From: Meiothermus sp.
Lineage (GTDB): Bacteria; Deinococcota; Deinococci; Deinococcales; Thermaceae
Assembly (NCBI RefSeq): GCF_026004115.1
Contig: NZ_BPIM01000001.1
Span: 682,001-746,000, forward strand
DNA: 64,000 nt
Direction: 5' to 3'
The translations under genes were made by a program, and so were the position numbers. Shown in pieces: positions 42,850-51,075 of the stretch. The notes under the pieces were generated by a model that saw nothing but the letters and a program-made list of their open reading frames with translations, did no database searches and had not been told where the DNA came from. How positions within the stretch are numbered: position 1 is the stretch's first letter; each line of letters starts with the position of its first letter.

Positions 42850-44076
42850 CTAAAAGTGGAAGTGGACTTCACGCCGCTCCTCCGCCCGAATCTGACCGCC
42901 CAGGATCACGTAACGCTTGGCGACCTGGAACTGGAGCGCTTCACGCCAGCTTTTGGCCTCTAGCACCACCAGATTCGCCTGGCAACCGGGCTCGAGCCCG
43001 TAGCCCGGCAGACCCAAAGCCTCCGCCGACCAATCGGTGACCATATGTCTGACGGTCTCGAGTTCCTCCCCCCAGGCCAGTTGCCCAACGTGAGCCATCC
43101 ATGAGGCCACGTCCAGCGGGTCGTTGCGCCCGAAGGGGTAGTAGGGGTTGTCCACATCGTCCTGGGCGGTGACGACCCGCACCCCGGCGGCGAGCAGCTC
43201 CTTGACCCGCGTATTTCCCCGTGGGATCGGCGGGCGGTTGACCCCGCAGGTCACGAGTTCGATGTGCCCGTTGCTGATGACGGTCGCCCCCGCCTGTCGG
43301 ATGAGCCGGATGGTCTCCTCTGCGGTCGCGTCGTCCTGAAAGCTCAGCGAGCCGAGCTGGGTGAGCAGGAGCGGCCAGCTATGCTCGATCGCGAGCTTCG
43401 CCAGGTAGGCCCCGGTCGTCGAGTCGGGGTTCTCGGTGTCGTCGGCGACGGCGTGCAGCGGCAGTTTATATTTTCGGGCCAGCTCGAGACAGAACTCGGC
43501 GTGTGCCTTCTGGTCGGTCTCGCTGGGCTCGAGCCAGGGAACTGCCCCCACCGCGTCACAGCCCATCTGAACGGCCTGCTCGAGTAAAGCCATGTTTTCG
43601 GGATGATGGGCGAAGCCGTTCTGCGGGAAGGGCACGAGCTGAATCGTGAGAAAGGAAAACCGGGCTTGCAACCGCTTCAAACCCTCGAAGGCCCGCAAAC
43701 CCGCCCCTTCGTCCACGTCAGCAAATAGGCGGATCGCGCACGTCCCGTTCTGGATCGCTAGTTTGATCAGTTCGAGGCCCCGCTCGTAGACGCTCTGCGG
43801 CGTGTAAGCCCGTTTTACGTAGGCGAGCGCCTGGAAACGGTGCAGGGCGCGGACTTCCGGTGGCTGGCGGTTGAGTTCCCAGGTCCAGAACGACTTGCAA
43901 GCGTGGAGGTGGGGGTTGACGAAAGCAGGCTGGGCATAGCGGCCCTCGAGGTCAATCTCCCGCCTAGCTCCTCCCGACAAACCCTCCCCCACCGCCGCGA
44001 TCACGCCGTCGGATACGGCAATATCCGCCCTTCGACCATCTGGGAGGATCGCATTTCGCAAAATCAGTTCCAGCAA
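42850..44076 (-). CDS. Cytosine-deaminase-like amidohydrolase, altered active site
   Basis: 408-residue amidohydrolase of the CodA/AtzC-like branch. It keeps NPHLHACKS (metal HxH) and TAQDDVDNPYYPFG (metal Asp). At the site where CodA has HxxE (and the sibling encoded at 44240-45433 has HMDE) it reads HAVADD, and where the sibling has SDHNCSL it reads LTQLGSL, losing the catalytic Glu and a His. It may be a hydrolase with shifted chemistry or a non-catalytic partner. No operon-internal promoter; separated from its sibling by a repeat-containing gap. Confidence 0.85.
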   Translation of the reverse strand: MLELILRNAILPDGRRADIAVSDGVIAAVGEGLSGGARREIDLEGRYAQPAFVNPHLHACKSFWTWELNRQPPEVRALHRFQALAYVKRAYTPQSVYERGLELIKLAIQNGTCAIRLFADVDEGAGLRAFEGLKRLQARFSFLTIQLVPFPQNGFAHHPENMALLEQAVQMGCDAVGAVPWLEPSETDQKAHAEFCLELARKYKLPLHAVADDTENPDSTTGAYLAKLAIEHSWPLLLTQLGSLSFQDDATAEETIRLIRQAGATVISNGHIELVTCGVNRPPIPRGNTRVKELLAAGVRVVTAQDDVDNPYYPFGRNDPLDVASWMAHVGQLAWGEELETVRHMVTDWSAEALGLPGYGLEPGCQANLVVLEAKSWREALQFQVAKRYVILGGQIRAEERREVHFHF

Positions 44077-44093
44077 AGCTCACCCCACCTGAT

Positions 44094-44234
44094 TCGTGTC
44101 ATGTTGAGCAAAGAAAAGCATCCCTGCCGAGCACCGCTCATCAACTGCTCGGGTGAAGTAACCGGCCTGTTTACGGGTATGGGTTTGGCCGTGTCCGTGC
44201 GCAGGAGAGATCCCTCCCTCCGTTCGGGATGACA
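44094..44234. repeat. Interspersed palindromic repeat unit
   Basis: The gap between the two amidohydrolase genes begins GTCATGTTGAGCAAAG and ends CGTTCGGGATGACAAC, opposite-facing versions of the same motif, so the unit can fold as a long hairpin. Contains no gene. Resembles widely spread GTCAT...GAGC repeats. Confidence 0.5.
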
Positions 44235-44239
44235 ACGTT

Positions 44240-45433
44240 TTAGAGCCAAGACTGACCGACCTCCTGTTTATAGATGAGCCTTCCAGCCTTGTACACCCGC
44301 AGCCGGGGTGAAACCTGGGCCAGGGCTTCGTCGGCAGTCAGGGCGTCCAGAATCACCAGGTCGGCGGCGCAGCCCACCTCGAGCCCGTACCCTCGCAACC
44401 CCAGAATCTTCGCGGGTGCGCGGGTGATCATCTCGAGCGCCGCCACCCGCTCCTCCGGCATGGTCAGGTGCGCGGCGTGGACGGCCACGTTGGCCTGCCA
44501 GAGCAGGTCGTAGTTGCCCATCGGCTGGAAGGGGTCGCGCACGTTATCCGAGCCGAGGGCCACGTTGATTCCGGCCTGACGCAGCGCCTTGATCGGCATG
44601 AGTCCCCTGGCGGGCGGGTGTCCCTTGCCCTGCAGCACTAAATTCACGGCGGGCAGGCTGACCATGTGAATTCCGGCCTCGGCGACCTTTTCGATGACAC
44701 GACTTTGCACCTCGAGCGTCTGGAAGGTGAGCGAACAGTTGTGATCGGAAGTCACTCGACCCTGCAAGCCTCGAGCCCGCACCATCTCGGCCAGGGTTTC
44801 TAGGTCCAGGTGCCGGGGATCTTCGTGCTCGTCCATGTGCAAATCCACCGGGCGGTCGTAACGCTCGGCCAGATCGAGGGCGGACTTCATGGAGGCCACG
44901 GGGTCGGGGGTGATGTGCGGGGCTCCACCCACCACGTCTATACCCATCTCCAGCGCCTGCTCCATCACCGCGTCTCCTTCAGGAGTTCCGGGCATCCCCA
45001 GCGCCACAAACTCGAGGTCAATCCTCCCGGCGAACTCGGCTCGCAGCTCGAGCATCCCTTCCAGCACCTCGAGGCCCTTGGGCGAGTCCATGTCGAGGTG
45101 GCTGCGCAGGCAGGTGGTTCCCCTCGAGATCGCCTGCCAGATTCCGGCTCGAGCCCTGGTTTTGTAGTCTTCCTTGGCCCGTTTTGTCTTGCTTTCGCGC
45201 CAGCGCTCGATGGCCTCGAGGAGCGTACCCGATTGGTTCTCAAGACCGTCTACCCCCAGCGACAGGGTTTTGTCGAGATGACAGTGCGACTCCACGAAGC
45301 CGGGAAACACCGCCCTCCCCCCGAAGTCCTCGCCTTTATCCTGCGCTGACCCTACGAAGACAATTTTTCCCTTATCCACAAGGATATCCACCGGCTCGCC
45401 CCGGCCCCACAACCGCAGGTTTTTGAGGATCAA
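44240..45433 (-). CDS. Cytosine-deaminase-like amidohydrolase
   Basis: 397-residue CodA-type amidohydrolase with a complete set of ligands: ESHCHLDKT (HxH), DLHMDEHED (His and catalytic Glu), SDHNCSL (His) and ALGSDNVRDPFQPMGNYD (Asp). Enzymes of this group deaminate or open cytosine, creatinine-derived or other cyclic amidines. Its start overlaps the stop of the creatininase-family gene, so both work in one pathway. Exact substrate unknown. Confidence 0.9.
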   Translation of the reverse strand: MILKNLRLWGRGEPVDILVDKGKIVFVGSAQDKGEDFGGRAVFPGFVESHCHLDKTLSLGVDGLENQSGTLLEAIERWRESKTKRAKEDYKTRARAGIWQAISRGTTCLRSHLDMDSPKGLEVLEGMLELRAEFAGRIDLEFVALGMPGTPEGDAVMEQALEMGIDVVGGAPHITPDPVASMKSALDLAERYDRPVDLHMDEHEDPRHLDLETLAEMVRARGLQGRVTSDHNCSLTFQTLEVQSRVIEKVAEAGIHMVSLPAVNLVLQGKGHPPARGLMPIKALRQAGINVALGSDNVRDPFQPMGNYDLLWQANVAVHAAHLTMPEERVAALEMITRAPAKILGLRGYGLEVGCAADLVILDALTADEALAQVSPRLRVYKAGRLIYKQEVGQSWL

Positions 45434-46212
45434 GACAGACCCCCAGGGTGGGCAACGTCGAAGTAAGCCACTTCAGCGATCAAATCCGCCAGCTTTTGCG
45501 CCGCCGAATCCATCCAGGCTTTGCCTTGTTCGGCGCTCGCTACGGTCGGGTCACCGAAGTGGCCCTCGGGGCTCCAGTCCCTCGTGAGCCAGCCCACCTG
45601 CGGCAGTATGGTGAGGTTGAGCGTTTCCGATTTGAAGTTGGGGTAGTGCGGCTCTGCCCGATCCAAGTGCACCAGGTCGGGTCGCCGGTGCAGCAGCAGC
45701 GCGGTCTCGACGGTTCCGGCGTGGATGCCAAAGCGTTGCTCCGGCGTGGGCAGGCTCGACCGGGCCGCCGAGTGATCGGGCTGGGTCACGAAACACAGCA
45801 GGCCGTACTCCGTCCGTAGGTCACGGGCCATCACCTGTAACAGGGCCAGGTTCCCGCCGTGGGCGTTGAACAAAAGCAGCCGCTTGAACCCGGCCCCGGC
45901 CACAGAAGCCGCGATGTCGCGCACTACTGCCATCAGCGTCGCGGCGGAGAGGGCAATCGTGCCGGGATAGCCGATGTGCTCGTTGCTTTTGCCGTAGGAG
46001 AGCACCGGCAAATACCAGGCCGGAACCCCGTCGGGGAGGCGGGCGAAGGCGGCCCGGACGGTATCCTCGGCCAGCAGAGCATCGGTCAGCAGGGGCAGGT
46101 GCGGTCCGTGCTGCTCTATGGCCCCGATGGGCAAAACCACCACGCCAGGGTCTTTGGGCAGGGCCTTTAGTTCCTTCCAGGTGTGTTCGGCGAAAGCACG
46201 TTTCATAGCCAA
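45430..46212 (-). CDS. Creatininase family amidohydrolase
   Basis: 260-residue member of the creatininase/FAPy-deformylase family. Metal-binding blocks are clear: LPIGAIEQHGPHLPLLTDA, GYPGTIALSAATL, LLFNAHGGNLALL and GIHAGTVETALLL. The family opens cyclic amides (creatinine, formamidopyrimidines, riboflavin precursors). The start may be Met3 (46206). Overlaps the following amidohydrolase gene by four bases. Confidence 0.92.
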   Translation of the reverse strand: MAMKRAFAEHTWKELKALPKDPGVVVLPIGAIEQHGPHLPLLTDALLAEDTVRAAFARLPDGVPAWYLPVLSYGKSNEHIGYPGTIALSAATLMAVVRDIAASVAGAGFKRLLLFNAHGGNLALLQVMARDLRTEYGLLCFVTQPDHSAARSSLPTPEQRFGIHAGTVETALLLHRRPDLVHLDRAEPHYPNFKSETLNLTILPQVGWLTRDWSPEGHFGDPTVASAEQGKAWMDSAAQKLADLIAEVAYFDVAHPGGLS

Positions 46213-46258
46213 CCTTAGCGTTTAGCCTTAGCCAAAATGCCTAGCGTATTGCCTCCTC

Positions 46259-46696
46259 TCACAACAGACGAATTGCCATCAGGGAAATCACGAACACCCC
46301 GAACAGGCTGCGGTGGGCCGCGACCAGGTTGGGGTCGGTAAGCCAGGCCATAAAGAACTGGTTGGCGAGGATAAAGCCGCCCCACAGCAGGATGCACCAA
46401 CCGAAGGCGGCGGTGGCGACCTCGAGGCTCCCCGTCACGAAGGCCCACCACAACAGCCCCGAAGCCACGGCCTCCCAGACGATCACCCCACCAAAGAGCA
46501 GCGCCACCAGCCAGACCGGGGGGTGATAGATACCGGTGGTGCGGAGCATCAGCGTCCAGTTGGAGGAGGTCTTCCAGTTTTGCGGCACCAGCCCCAGGGC
46601 TTTGAAGGCTTCTAGGATGTTCATCAAGGTGACCATGCTGAGCCAGACAGCCCACACAAGCACGATGCCCTGTTTGATCTCCGGGATCCCGATCAT
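46259..46696 (-). CDS. Small four-helix membrane protein, copy 2
   Basis: 145 residues, four predicted helices. MIGIPEIKQGIVLVWAVWLS, IVWEAVASGLLWWA and AAHRSLFGVFVISLMAIRLL parallel the upstream neighbour residue by residue, so the two arose by duplication. Layout resembles DUF2165 small membrane proteins, but that assignment is tentative. ATGA overlap with the preceding gene. Possibly a hetero-dimeric permease or accessory unit for the cluster's substrate. Confidence 0.75.
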   Translation of the reverse strand: MIGIPEIKQGIVLVWAVWLSMVTLMNILEAFKALGLVPQNWKTSSNWTLMLRTTGIYHPPVWLVALLFGGVIVWEAVASGLLWWAFVTGSLEVATAAFGWCILLWGGFILANQFFMAWLTDPNLVAAHRSLFGVFVISLMAIRLL

Positions 46697-47163
46697 GGCA
46701 GCAGGTGAACCGTCAGCAGCGAGACCAGAAACACGCCGAACAGGCTGCGGTGGGTGGCGGCGATGCTGTAGCCACCCTGCCCCTCGACCACGAAGGTCAG
46801 AAAGACCTCGTTCATCAGGATGAACGCCCCCCACATCGCCAGTGCAACGGCGAAAGCCAGATTGGCGGCAGGCAGAAAGGCTTCCTGGGCCGGGCTCATC
46901 AGACCCGCCCGCCACAAGAGCATCGCAGCTATGGCCTCCCAGGCGATGGCCCCGGCAAACAAGAGCCAGACCACCGACCGGGGGGTGTCGTAGATACGGG
47001 TAACCTGGAAAAGGGTCTCGAGGTTGTGCGAGTGCACCCGCCACCCCACGGGCAACAGCCGGGCTCCCTTCAGGGCGTCTAGTCCGTTCAGGATCACCAC
47101 CGTCGAGAGCCACAGCGCCCACAACAATACGATCCCCTGTTTGATTAAGTGGGTGGATTCCAT
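46693..47163 (-). CDS. Small four-helix membrane protein, copy 1
   Basis: 156 residues with four predicted helices (IKQGIVLLWALWLSTVVILNG, AIAWEAIAAMLLWRA, LAFAVALAMWGAFILMN, LFGVFLVSLLTVHLL). Paralogue of the next gene with which it overlaps. Resembles DUF2165-type proteins; function unknown. The 165-base gap upstream (47164-47328) contains no recognisable signal. Confidence 0.75.
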   Translation of the reverse strand: MESTHLIKQGIVLLWALWLSTVVILNGLDALKGARLLPVGWRVHSHNLETLFQVTRIYDTPRSVVWLLFAGAIAWEAIAAMLLWRAGLMSPAQEAFLPAANLAFAVALAMWGAFILMNEVFLTFVVEGQGGYSIAATHRSLFGVFLVSLLTVHLLP

Positions 47164-47328
47164 AGAGGGTAGTGGTGCATCTAATGCAAGGGGATGCGCC
47201 GGATAAGCATGAGAGACGTTTCTCGGCTACGTTTGCGACGCGGTTCCGGATAATAGTACTCCTCGAGTCTAAGCTGCTAGCGTAGCCGGGCGAGCAGAGG
47301 TAGTTTACCCTCCCCTACTGCCGTCTCC

Positions 47329-48285
47329 CTAGCGCGGTTTGGGCACGAACTGGTTGGTAAAGACTTTGCTCAGGTCAATCTCGCTCTTGAGCAGCTCGAG
47401 GTCTTTGAGCTGGTTGTAGAGGGTTTTCCAGCGCTCCGGGCTCATGTAGCCGATGCCGTTTTGCACCGCGTCGCCGCGCTGCACCAGGGGTTTTTGCTGC
47501 TCCGCCTGCCATACGATCCACTCCGGGGTCTGGCTCTGGTTGACCTCCTGGATGGCCGGGACGTAGCGCTGGGGATTGCCCATATAGCGATACCAGCCCA
47601 GCTGTGAGGCTTCCACGAAGGCTTTTACCGCCGCCGGGTTGTCGCGCAAAAACTGCTCGGTGGTAACGATCAGGTTCATGTAGGGGTTGAACCCCGAGTC
47701 GGCGATGAGCAAAGTGCCGGGGTTGGCTCCTTGCTGGCGGGCCGAGAACGGCTCGGAGATGACAAAGCACTGGGTAACCCGGCTTTTGTCGCGCAGCCAG
47801 TCGGCCAACTGCCCGTTATAGTTCACTACCTGCACCTTGCCGGAGAGGTTGTACTTCTTCTCGATAAAACGCCAGTACGCCGCCCCCGGCGAGACCGCCA
47901 CCGTGCGCCCGGCCAGGTCTTCAAACCGGCGCACCGGGTTTTCGGTGTGGAACATAAAACCCTGGGGGTTGGTCTGGAAGGGCGCGAAAATCGCCACCAC
48001 CGGGATTCCCTGGTCGCGGGCGAACATCACCGCCGCCGCGTCGGTCATGGCGAGCTGCACCCGTCCTGCCGCCAGCAAGGAGATCGAGGAAATGTTGGGG
48101 CCGCCCGGCTGAATGGTCAGGTCAATGCCCTTCTGCTTGTACAGCCCGTCTGCCAAAGCCGCGTAAAACCCGCCCTGCGAGGGCTGGGGGAACCAGTTGA
48201 GCACCATGCTCACCTTGGGCAGTTCCCGACCCTGCCCCAACGCCAACCCCAGGATCACCCAGATTGCCATCAACACTCTCTTCAT
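47329..48285 (-). CDS. NMT1/SsuA-type ABC substrate-binding protein
   Basis: 318-residue exported binding protein of the NMT1/THI5-like (ThiY, SsuA) family. Signal peptide (MKRVLMAIWVILGLALGQG), then LNWFPQPSQGGFYAALADGL, GGPNISSISLLAAGRVQLAM and the aromatic binding-site segments. Related proteins bind pyrimidines, taurine or aromatic sulfonates. ATG 48283-48285 follows AAGGAGAA; an upstream start overlapping the permease gene is less likely. Third structural gene of the importer. Confidence 0.9.
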   Translation of the reverse strand: MKRVLMAIWVILGLALGQGRELPKVSMVLNWFPQPSQGGFYAALADGLYKQKGIDLTIQPGGPNISSISLLAAGRVQLAMTDAAAVMFARDQGIPVVAIFAPFQTNPQGFMFHTENPVRRFEDLAGRTVAVSPGAAYWRFIEKKYNLSGKVQVVNYNGQLADWLRDKSRVTQCFVISEPFSARQQGANPGTLLIADSGFNPYMNLIVTTEQFLRDNPAAVKAFVEASQLGWYRYMGNPQRYVPAIQEVNQSQTPEWIVWQAEQQKPLVQRGDAVQNGIGYMSPERWKTLYNQLKDLELLKSEIDLSKVFTNQFVPKPR

Positions 48286-48299
48286 AGTTCTCCTTCCCC

Positions 48300-49073
48300 T
48301 CATTCTCGAGCCGACTCGTGCCAGCTTTGCAAAAAGTAGTTGCTGAGGCTGCTCACCACCGCGAAAAACACGATCCCCACCAACGCCGAGCAGATCGTCG
48401 CGGCGAAGAGGGTGGGCATCTGCAAACGGCTGGCCGCGTCCACCAGAACGAACCCCAAGCCCCCCCGGTTACCTCCGGCCCCTGCGAAATACTCGCCCAC
48501 GATGGCCCCGATCACCGCCAGCCCGCTGGCGATCCGCAATCCGGTAAAGAAGAAGGGCAACGAATACGGCAGCCGCAGCTTGAAGAGCGACTGGGCCGGG
48601 GTCGCGCCGTAGAGGGTGAAGAGCTGTTTGAGCGAGGCGTCGGTGGAGCGAAGCCCGGTGGTGGTGTTGGCGATCACCGGGAACACCGCGATCAGGATAC
48701 CGATGGCGATGATCGAGGGCAGACCGATGCCAAACCAGATGATGATGATCGGTGCGACCGCGATCACCGGGATGGTCTGGAGCACCACCGTGTAGGGGAA
48801 AAAAGCTTTGTAGAGAAAGGGGATGTTCGAGAGGAGCAAGGCCACCACCGCCCCGATCAGGGCCGCCAGCAAAAAGGCGAACACCGCCGCCCGCAGAGTG
48901 ATGAGGGTCGCGGTGGAAAGGATGGCCCAGTTCTCCTGAAAGGCCGCCACCACGTGGGCTGGGGCTGGAACCAGATAAGGCGGCGGCCCGAAAACCATCA
49001 CCCCGATCTGCCACAGGGCGATCAGCGCCAGCAGGGCCGAGGCGGGCCAGGCTAGGTTCTTGAGCGTGCTCAT
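48300..49073 (-). CDS. ABC transporter permease (SsuC/ThiX type)
   Basis: 257-residue permease with about six helices and the BPD_transp_1 EAA loop (LRSTDASLKQLFTLYGATPAQSLFKLRLPYSLPFFFTGLRIA). Works with the ATPase encoded upstream (four-base overlap) and the binding protein downstream. Conserved ATLITLRAAVFAFLLAALIG and PVIAVAPIIIIWFGIG place it in the taurine/nitrate/sulfonate/pyrimidine group. Confidence 0.92.
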   Translation of the reverse strand: MSTLKNLAWPASALLALIALWQIGVMVFGPPPYLVPAPAHVVAAFQENWAILSTATLITLRAAVFAFLLAALIGAVVALLLSNIPFLYKAFFPYTVVLQTIPVIAVAPIIIIWFGIGLPSIIAIGILIAVFPVIANTTTGLRSTDASLKQLFTLYGATPAQSLFKLRLPYSLPFFFTGLRIASGLAVIGAIVGEYFAGAGGNRGGLGFVLVDAASRLQMPTLFAATICSALVGIVFFAVVSSLSNYFLQSWHESARE

Positions 49074-49858
49074 GCCTTCACCGCCGGGGGCAGGGCCTCG
49101 TACCCCTCGAGCGCCCGCAACACCCCGTAAACCAGCTTGCCGTAGGTCTCGGAGGCGCGGAAGGAGGAGTCGCGTGGGTAGGGTACGGGAACCTCGATGG
49201 TCTCCGCGATCCGGCCAGGGTGTGGGGTCATCACCGCGATCCGCTGTGAGAGATAGACCGCCTCGAACATGTTGTGAGTGACAAAAACCACGGTGGCCCC
49301 GGTGGACTGTTTGAGCGAGAGCAGTTCGTCGTTGAGCCGCTGTCGGGTCATCTCGTCGAGCGCCCCGAAGGGTTCGTCCATCAGTATGATTTTGGGGCGT
49401 GTGATAAGGGCTCGAGCAATCGAGACCCGCATCTTCATCCCACCCGATAAAGTACGTGGAAAAGCACCGGCCCTTGGCCCCAAACCCACCAAGTCCAACA
49501 CCTCTTTGGCCCGCTCGGTGCGCTCCTTGATGCCCACACCGCGCAGCTCAAGCGGCAAGGCCACGTTGTGCAGCACCGTGCGCCAGGGCAGCAGCGTCGG
49601 CTCCTGAAAGACAAAGGACATGTCCGAACGCGCCTGGGCCGATTCGGGAGCATAACCCTCGACCTGCACCCTCCCGGCGGTGATGTCCTCGAGACCCGCC
49701 AGCATCCGCAACAGCGTACTCTTGCCACAACCCGAAGGCCCTACCAGCGAGACGAACTCCCCGGGGCGCACCTCGAGGTTCACCCCCTCCAGGGCCAGGG
49801 TGCCGTCGGGGTAGCGCTTATACACGTCTGAAACCGAAATCAAAGGCCTGCTATCCAC
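49070..49858 (-). CDS. ABC transporter ATPase (SsuB/ThiZ type)
   Basis: 262-residue ATPase with Walker A GPSGCGKST, Q-loop FVFQEPTLLPW, signature LSGGMKMRVSIARAL, Walker B IILMDEPFGALDE and H-loop VTHN. The start is GTG 49856-49858, placed by GGAGG six bases upstream; the apparent longer frame to 49933 has no support. It overlaps the end of a 40-codon leader ORF by eight bases, suggesting translational coupling. Confidence 0.92.
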   Translation of the reverse strand: MDSRPLISVSDVYKRYPDGTLALEGVNLEVRPGEFVSLVGPSGCGKSTLLRMLAGLEDITAGRVQVEGYAPESAQARSDMSFVFQEPTLLPWRTVLHNVALPLELRGVGIKERTERAKEVLDLVGLGPRAGAFPRTLSGGMKMRVSIARALITRPKIILMDEPFGALDEMTRQRLNDELLSLKQSTGATVVFVTHNMFEAVYLSQRIAVMTPHPGRIAETIEVPVPYPRDSSFRASETYGKLVYGVLRALEGYEALPPAVKA

Positions 49859-49973
49859 TACAAACCTCCAAGCGCAGAGGTGTCGGAGTAAAGGTTGGCA
49901 CACCGTATCGGGCACGCGGAACCTGGGACACACCTACGGTTGCTCTGTTTATGGAGAGAGCCTCGTGGCTCAT
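49851..49973 (-). CDS. Leaderless 40-residue leader ORF upstream of ABC operon
   Basis: ATG 49971-49973 starts seven bases after TATACT, so it would be the first codon of the transcript. It encodes 40 residues (MSHEALSINRATVG..., RLEVCSG at the end) with no known homology, and its stop (TAG 49851-49853) lies just past the GTG of the ATPase gene. It could be a regulatory leader peptide or a small protein. Supported by promoter geometry and overlap; no homology support. Confidence 0.5.
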   Translation of the reverse strand: MSHEALSINRATVGVSQVPRARYGVPTFTPTPLRLEVCSG

Positions 49974-49980
49974 GGGGGCA

Positions 49981-50009
49981 AGTATAAGTATGCAGTGCCT
50001 GAGTGTCAA
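49981..50009 (-). promoter_or_regulatory. Strong promoter of the catabolic ABC operon
   Basis: On the minus strand TTGACA (50004-50009) and TATACT (49981-49986) are separated by exactly 17 bp, a consensus housekeeping promoter. The transcript then covers about 115 bases before the ATPase start, including nested complementary segments (AGGTGT/ACACCT and AGGTT/AACCT) that could fold. Confidence 0.75.
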
Positions 50010-50226
50010 TGGTCTCGAGTTCCCATAGTTTGGCAAGCGCTATAACTGGTATCTTCTGCACAACTATCGGTAACGTCCCGACAGTCAGTTCAATGTATAA
50101 ATATAACTCAAGCTGCTACCCAACCAAATAGAGCAGGCCGGGAAAAACCAACCGCTGCATACCCCTGAGCCATCTAAAAGCGGTTCGCACAAATACTCAA
50201 TACAGCGGGGTTTGCTGGGCCAAGTA

Positions 50227-50255
50227 CATTACGCCTCACCGTAGGAGGCGTAATG
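50227..50255. repeat. Perfect 11-bp inverted repeat
   Basis: CATTACGCCTC and GAGGCGTAATG around a 7-base spacer. It lies at the border between the catabolic operon and decayed transporter fragments, so it may be the end of a lost mobile element. No T-run follows on either strand. The remainder of 50010-50257 shows no gene. Confidence 0.5.
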
Positions 50256-50257
50256 AC

Positions 50258-50704
50258 GGCAAACGTGAACCAACCCTCAAACTTAGACATCTTTCCCCTG
50301 CCTCCCGTGCGATGTCCTGAGTCTTTTGTCCCAGCGCCTCCACCATCACCTCCTTTAGTTCTCCTGGGCTTTTGGCACTGGCAAGCCCCGCAGCACCCCA
50401 GCGTAGACCAGCACCTCCGCGACGGTGTAGTTGCGCAAGATGGGGGCCCGCTGGCCATAAAAGCTGACGTAGCGCGGCACTGCCCCAGGGTAGCGCACCA
50501 CGTCCTGGCCCAGCAGCTCGATCTGCCCGGAGGTGGGCCTCAGGAGCCCGGTGATCTGGCGCACCAGGGTGGTCTTCCCGGCCCCATTGGGCCCGAAAAC
50601 CCCCAGGATCTCCCCTGGCGGATGTCGAGGGAGATCGCGTCGTTGGCCAGCACTCCTCGCGCCCCGTAGCGTTTGGTGAGCTTGCGGATGACGTAGAGGT
50701 TCAC
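50258..50704 (-). pseudogene. ABC transporter ATPase fragment, frameshifted and truncated
   Basis: Starts as a normal gene: GTG 50702-50704 after GGAGGG, then [15 protein letters not shown] base is missing near 50623 ([18 protein letters not shown]), and a second shift near 50357 breaks [19 protein letters not shown]. Homology ends near 50270, before the signature and Walker B motifs. It encoded a multidrug/peptide-type exporter ATPase; now non-functional. Confidence 0.8.
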
Positions 50705-50805
50705 AAGCTACCCTCCTGCTCCAAGACCGGCTGGGCCTTGGTGAAGCTAAGAAGCTAAATATATAGAACACGCTGGCGAACCACTGCACCTCGAGGCCAC
50801 CCGCA

Positions 50806-51040
50806 CCGCCCATACGCCAGCCAGCGAGGCCACCGACCCGGTGGCGGTGAAAACCACCACACTCAGGGCCAGTACCGTGAACTGACTGCCCAGGCTCGAG
50901 AAAGCGGTGGCCCAGAGCAGCCGGACGTACAGGGAATGCTCCAGCGCAGGGTAGTGTCGGTTTAACCAGGCACGGATGGGATTTGCTCTCAAGTTAGACC
51001 CCCGATTCGCTAAAAGGCTCTCTAACCGCAATACCGGCAT
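50806..51040 (-). pseudogene. MFS transporter N-terminal fragment
   Basis: About 78 codons reading [22 protein letters not shown] and [21 protein letters not shown], the first two helices of a drug-efflux-type MFS protein, then unrelated sequence and a stop. The rest of the transporter is missing. Remnant beside the broken ATPase. Confidence 0.65.
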
Positions 51041-51075
51041 ATTTCCAACGGATGTAGAGGTCTATGGTCGCCCTT

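Noticed and set aside
49858-49980. TPP or guanidine riboswitch in the ABC operon leader
   Set aside because: The conserved CUGAGA/CUGAUCC or ACGR-loop motifs are absent, so only an unnamed structured leader is proposed.
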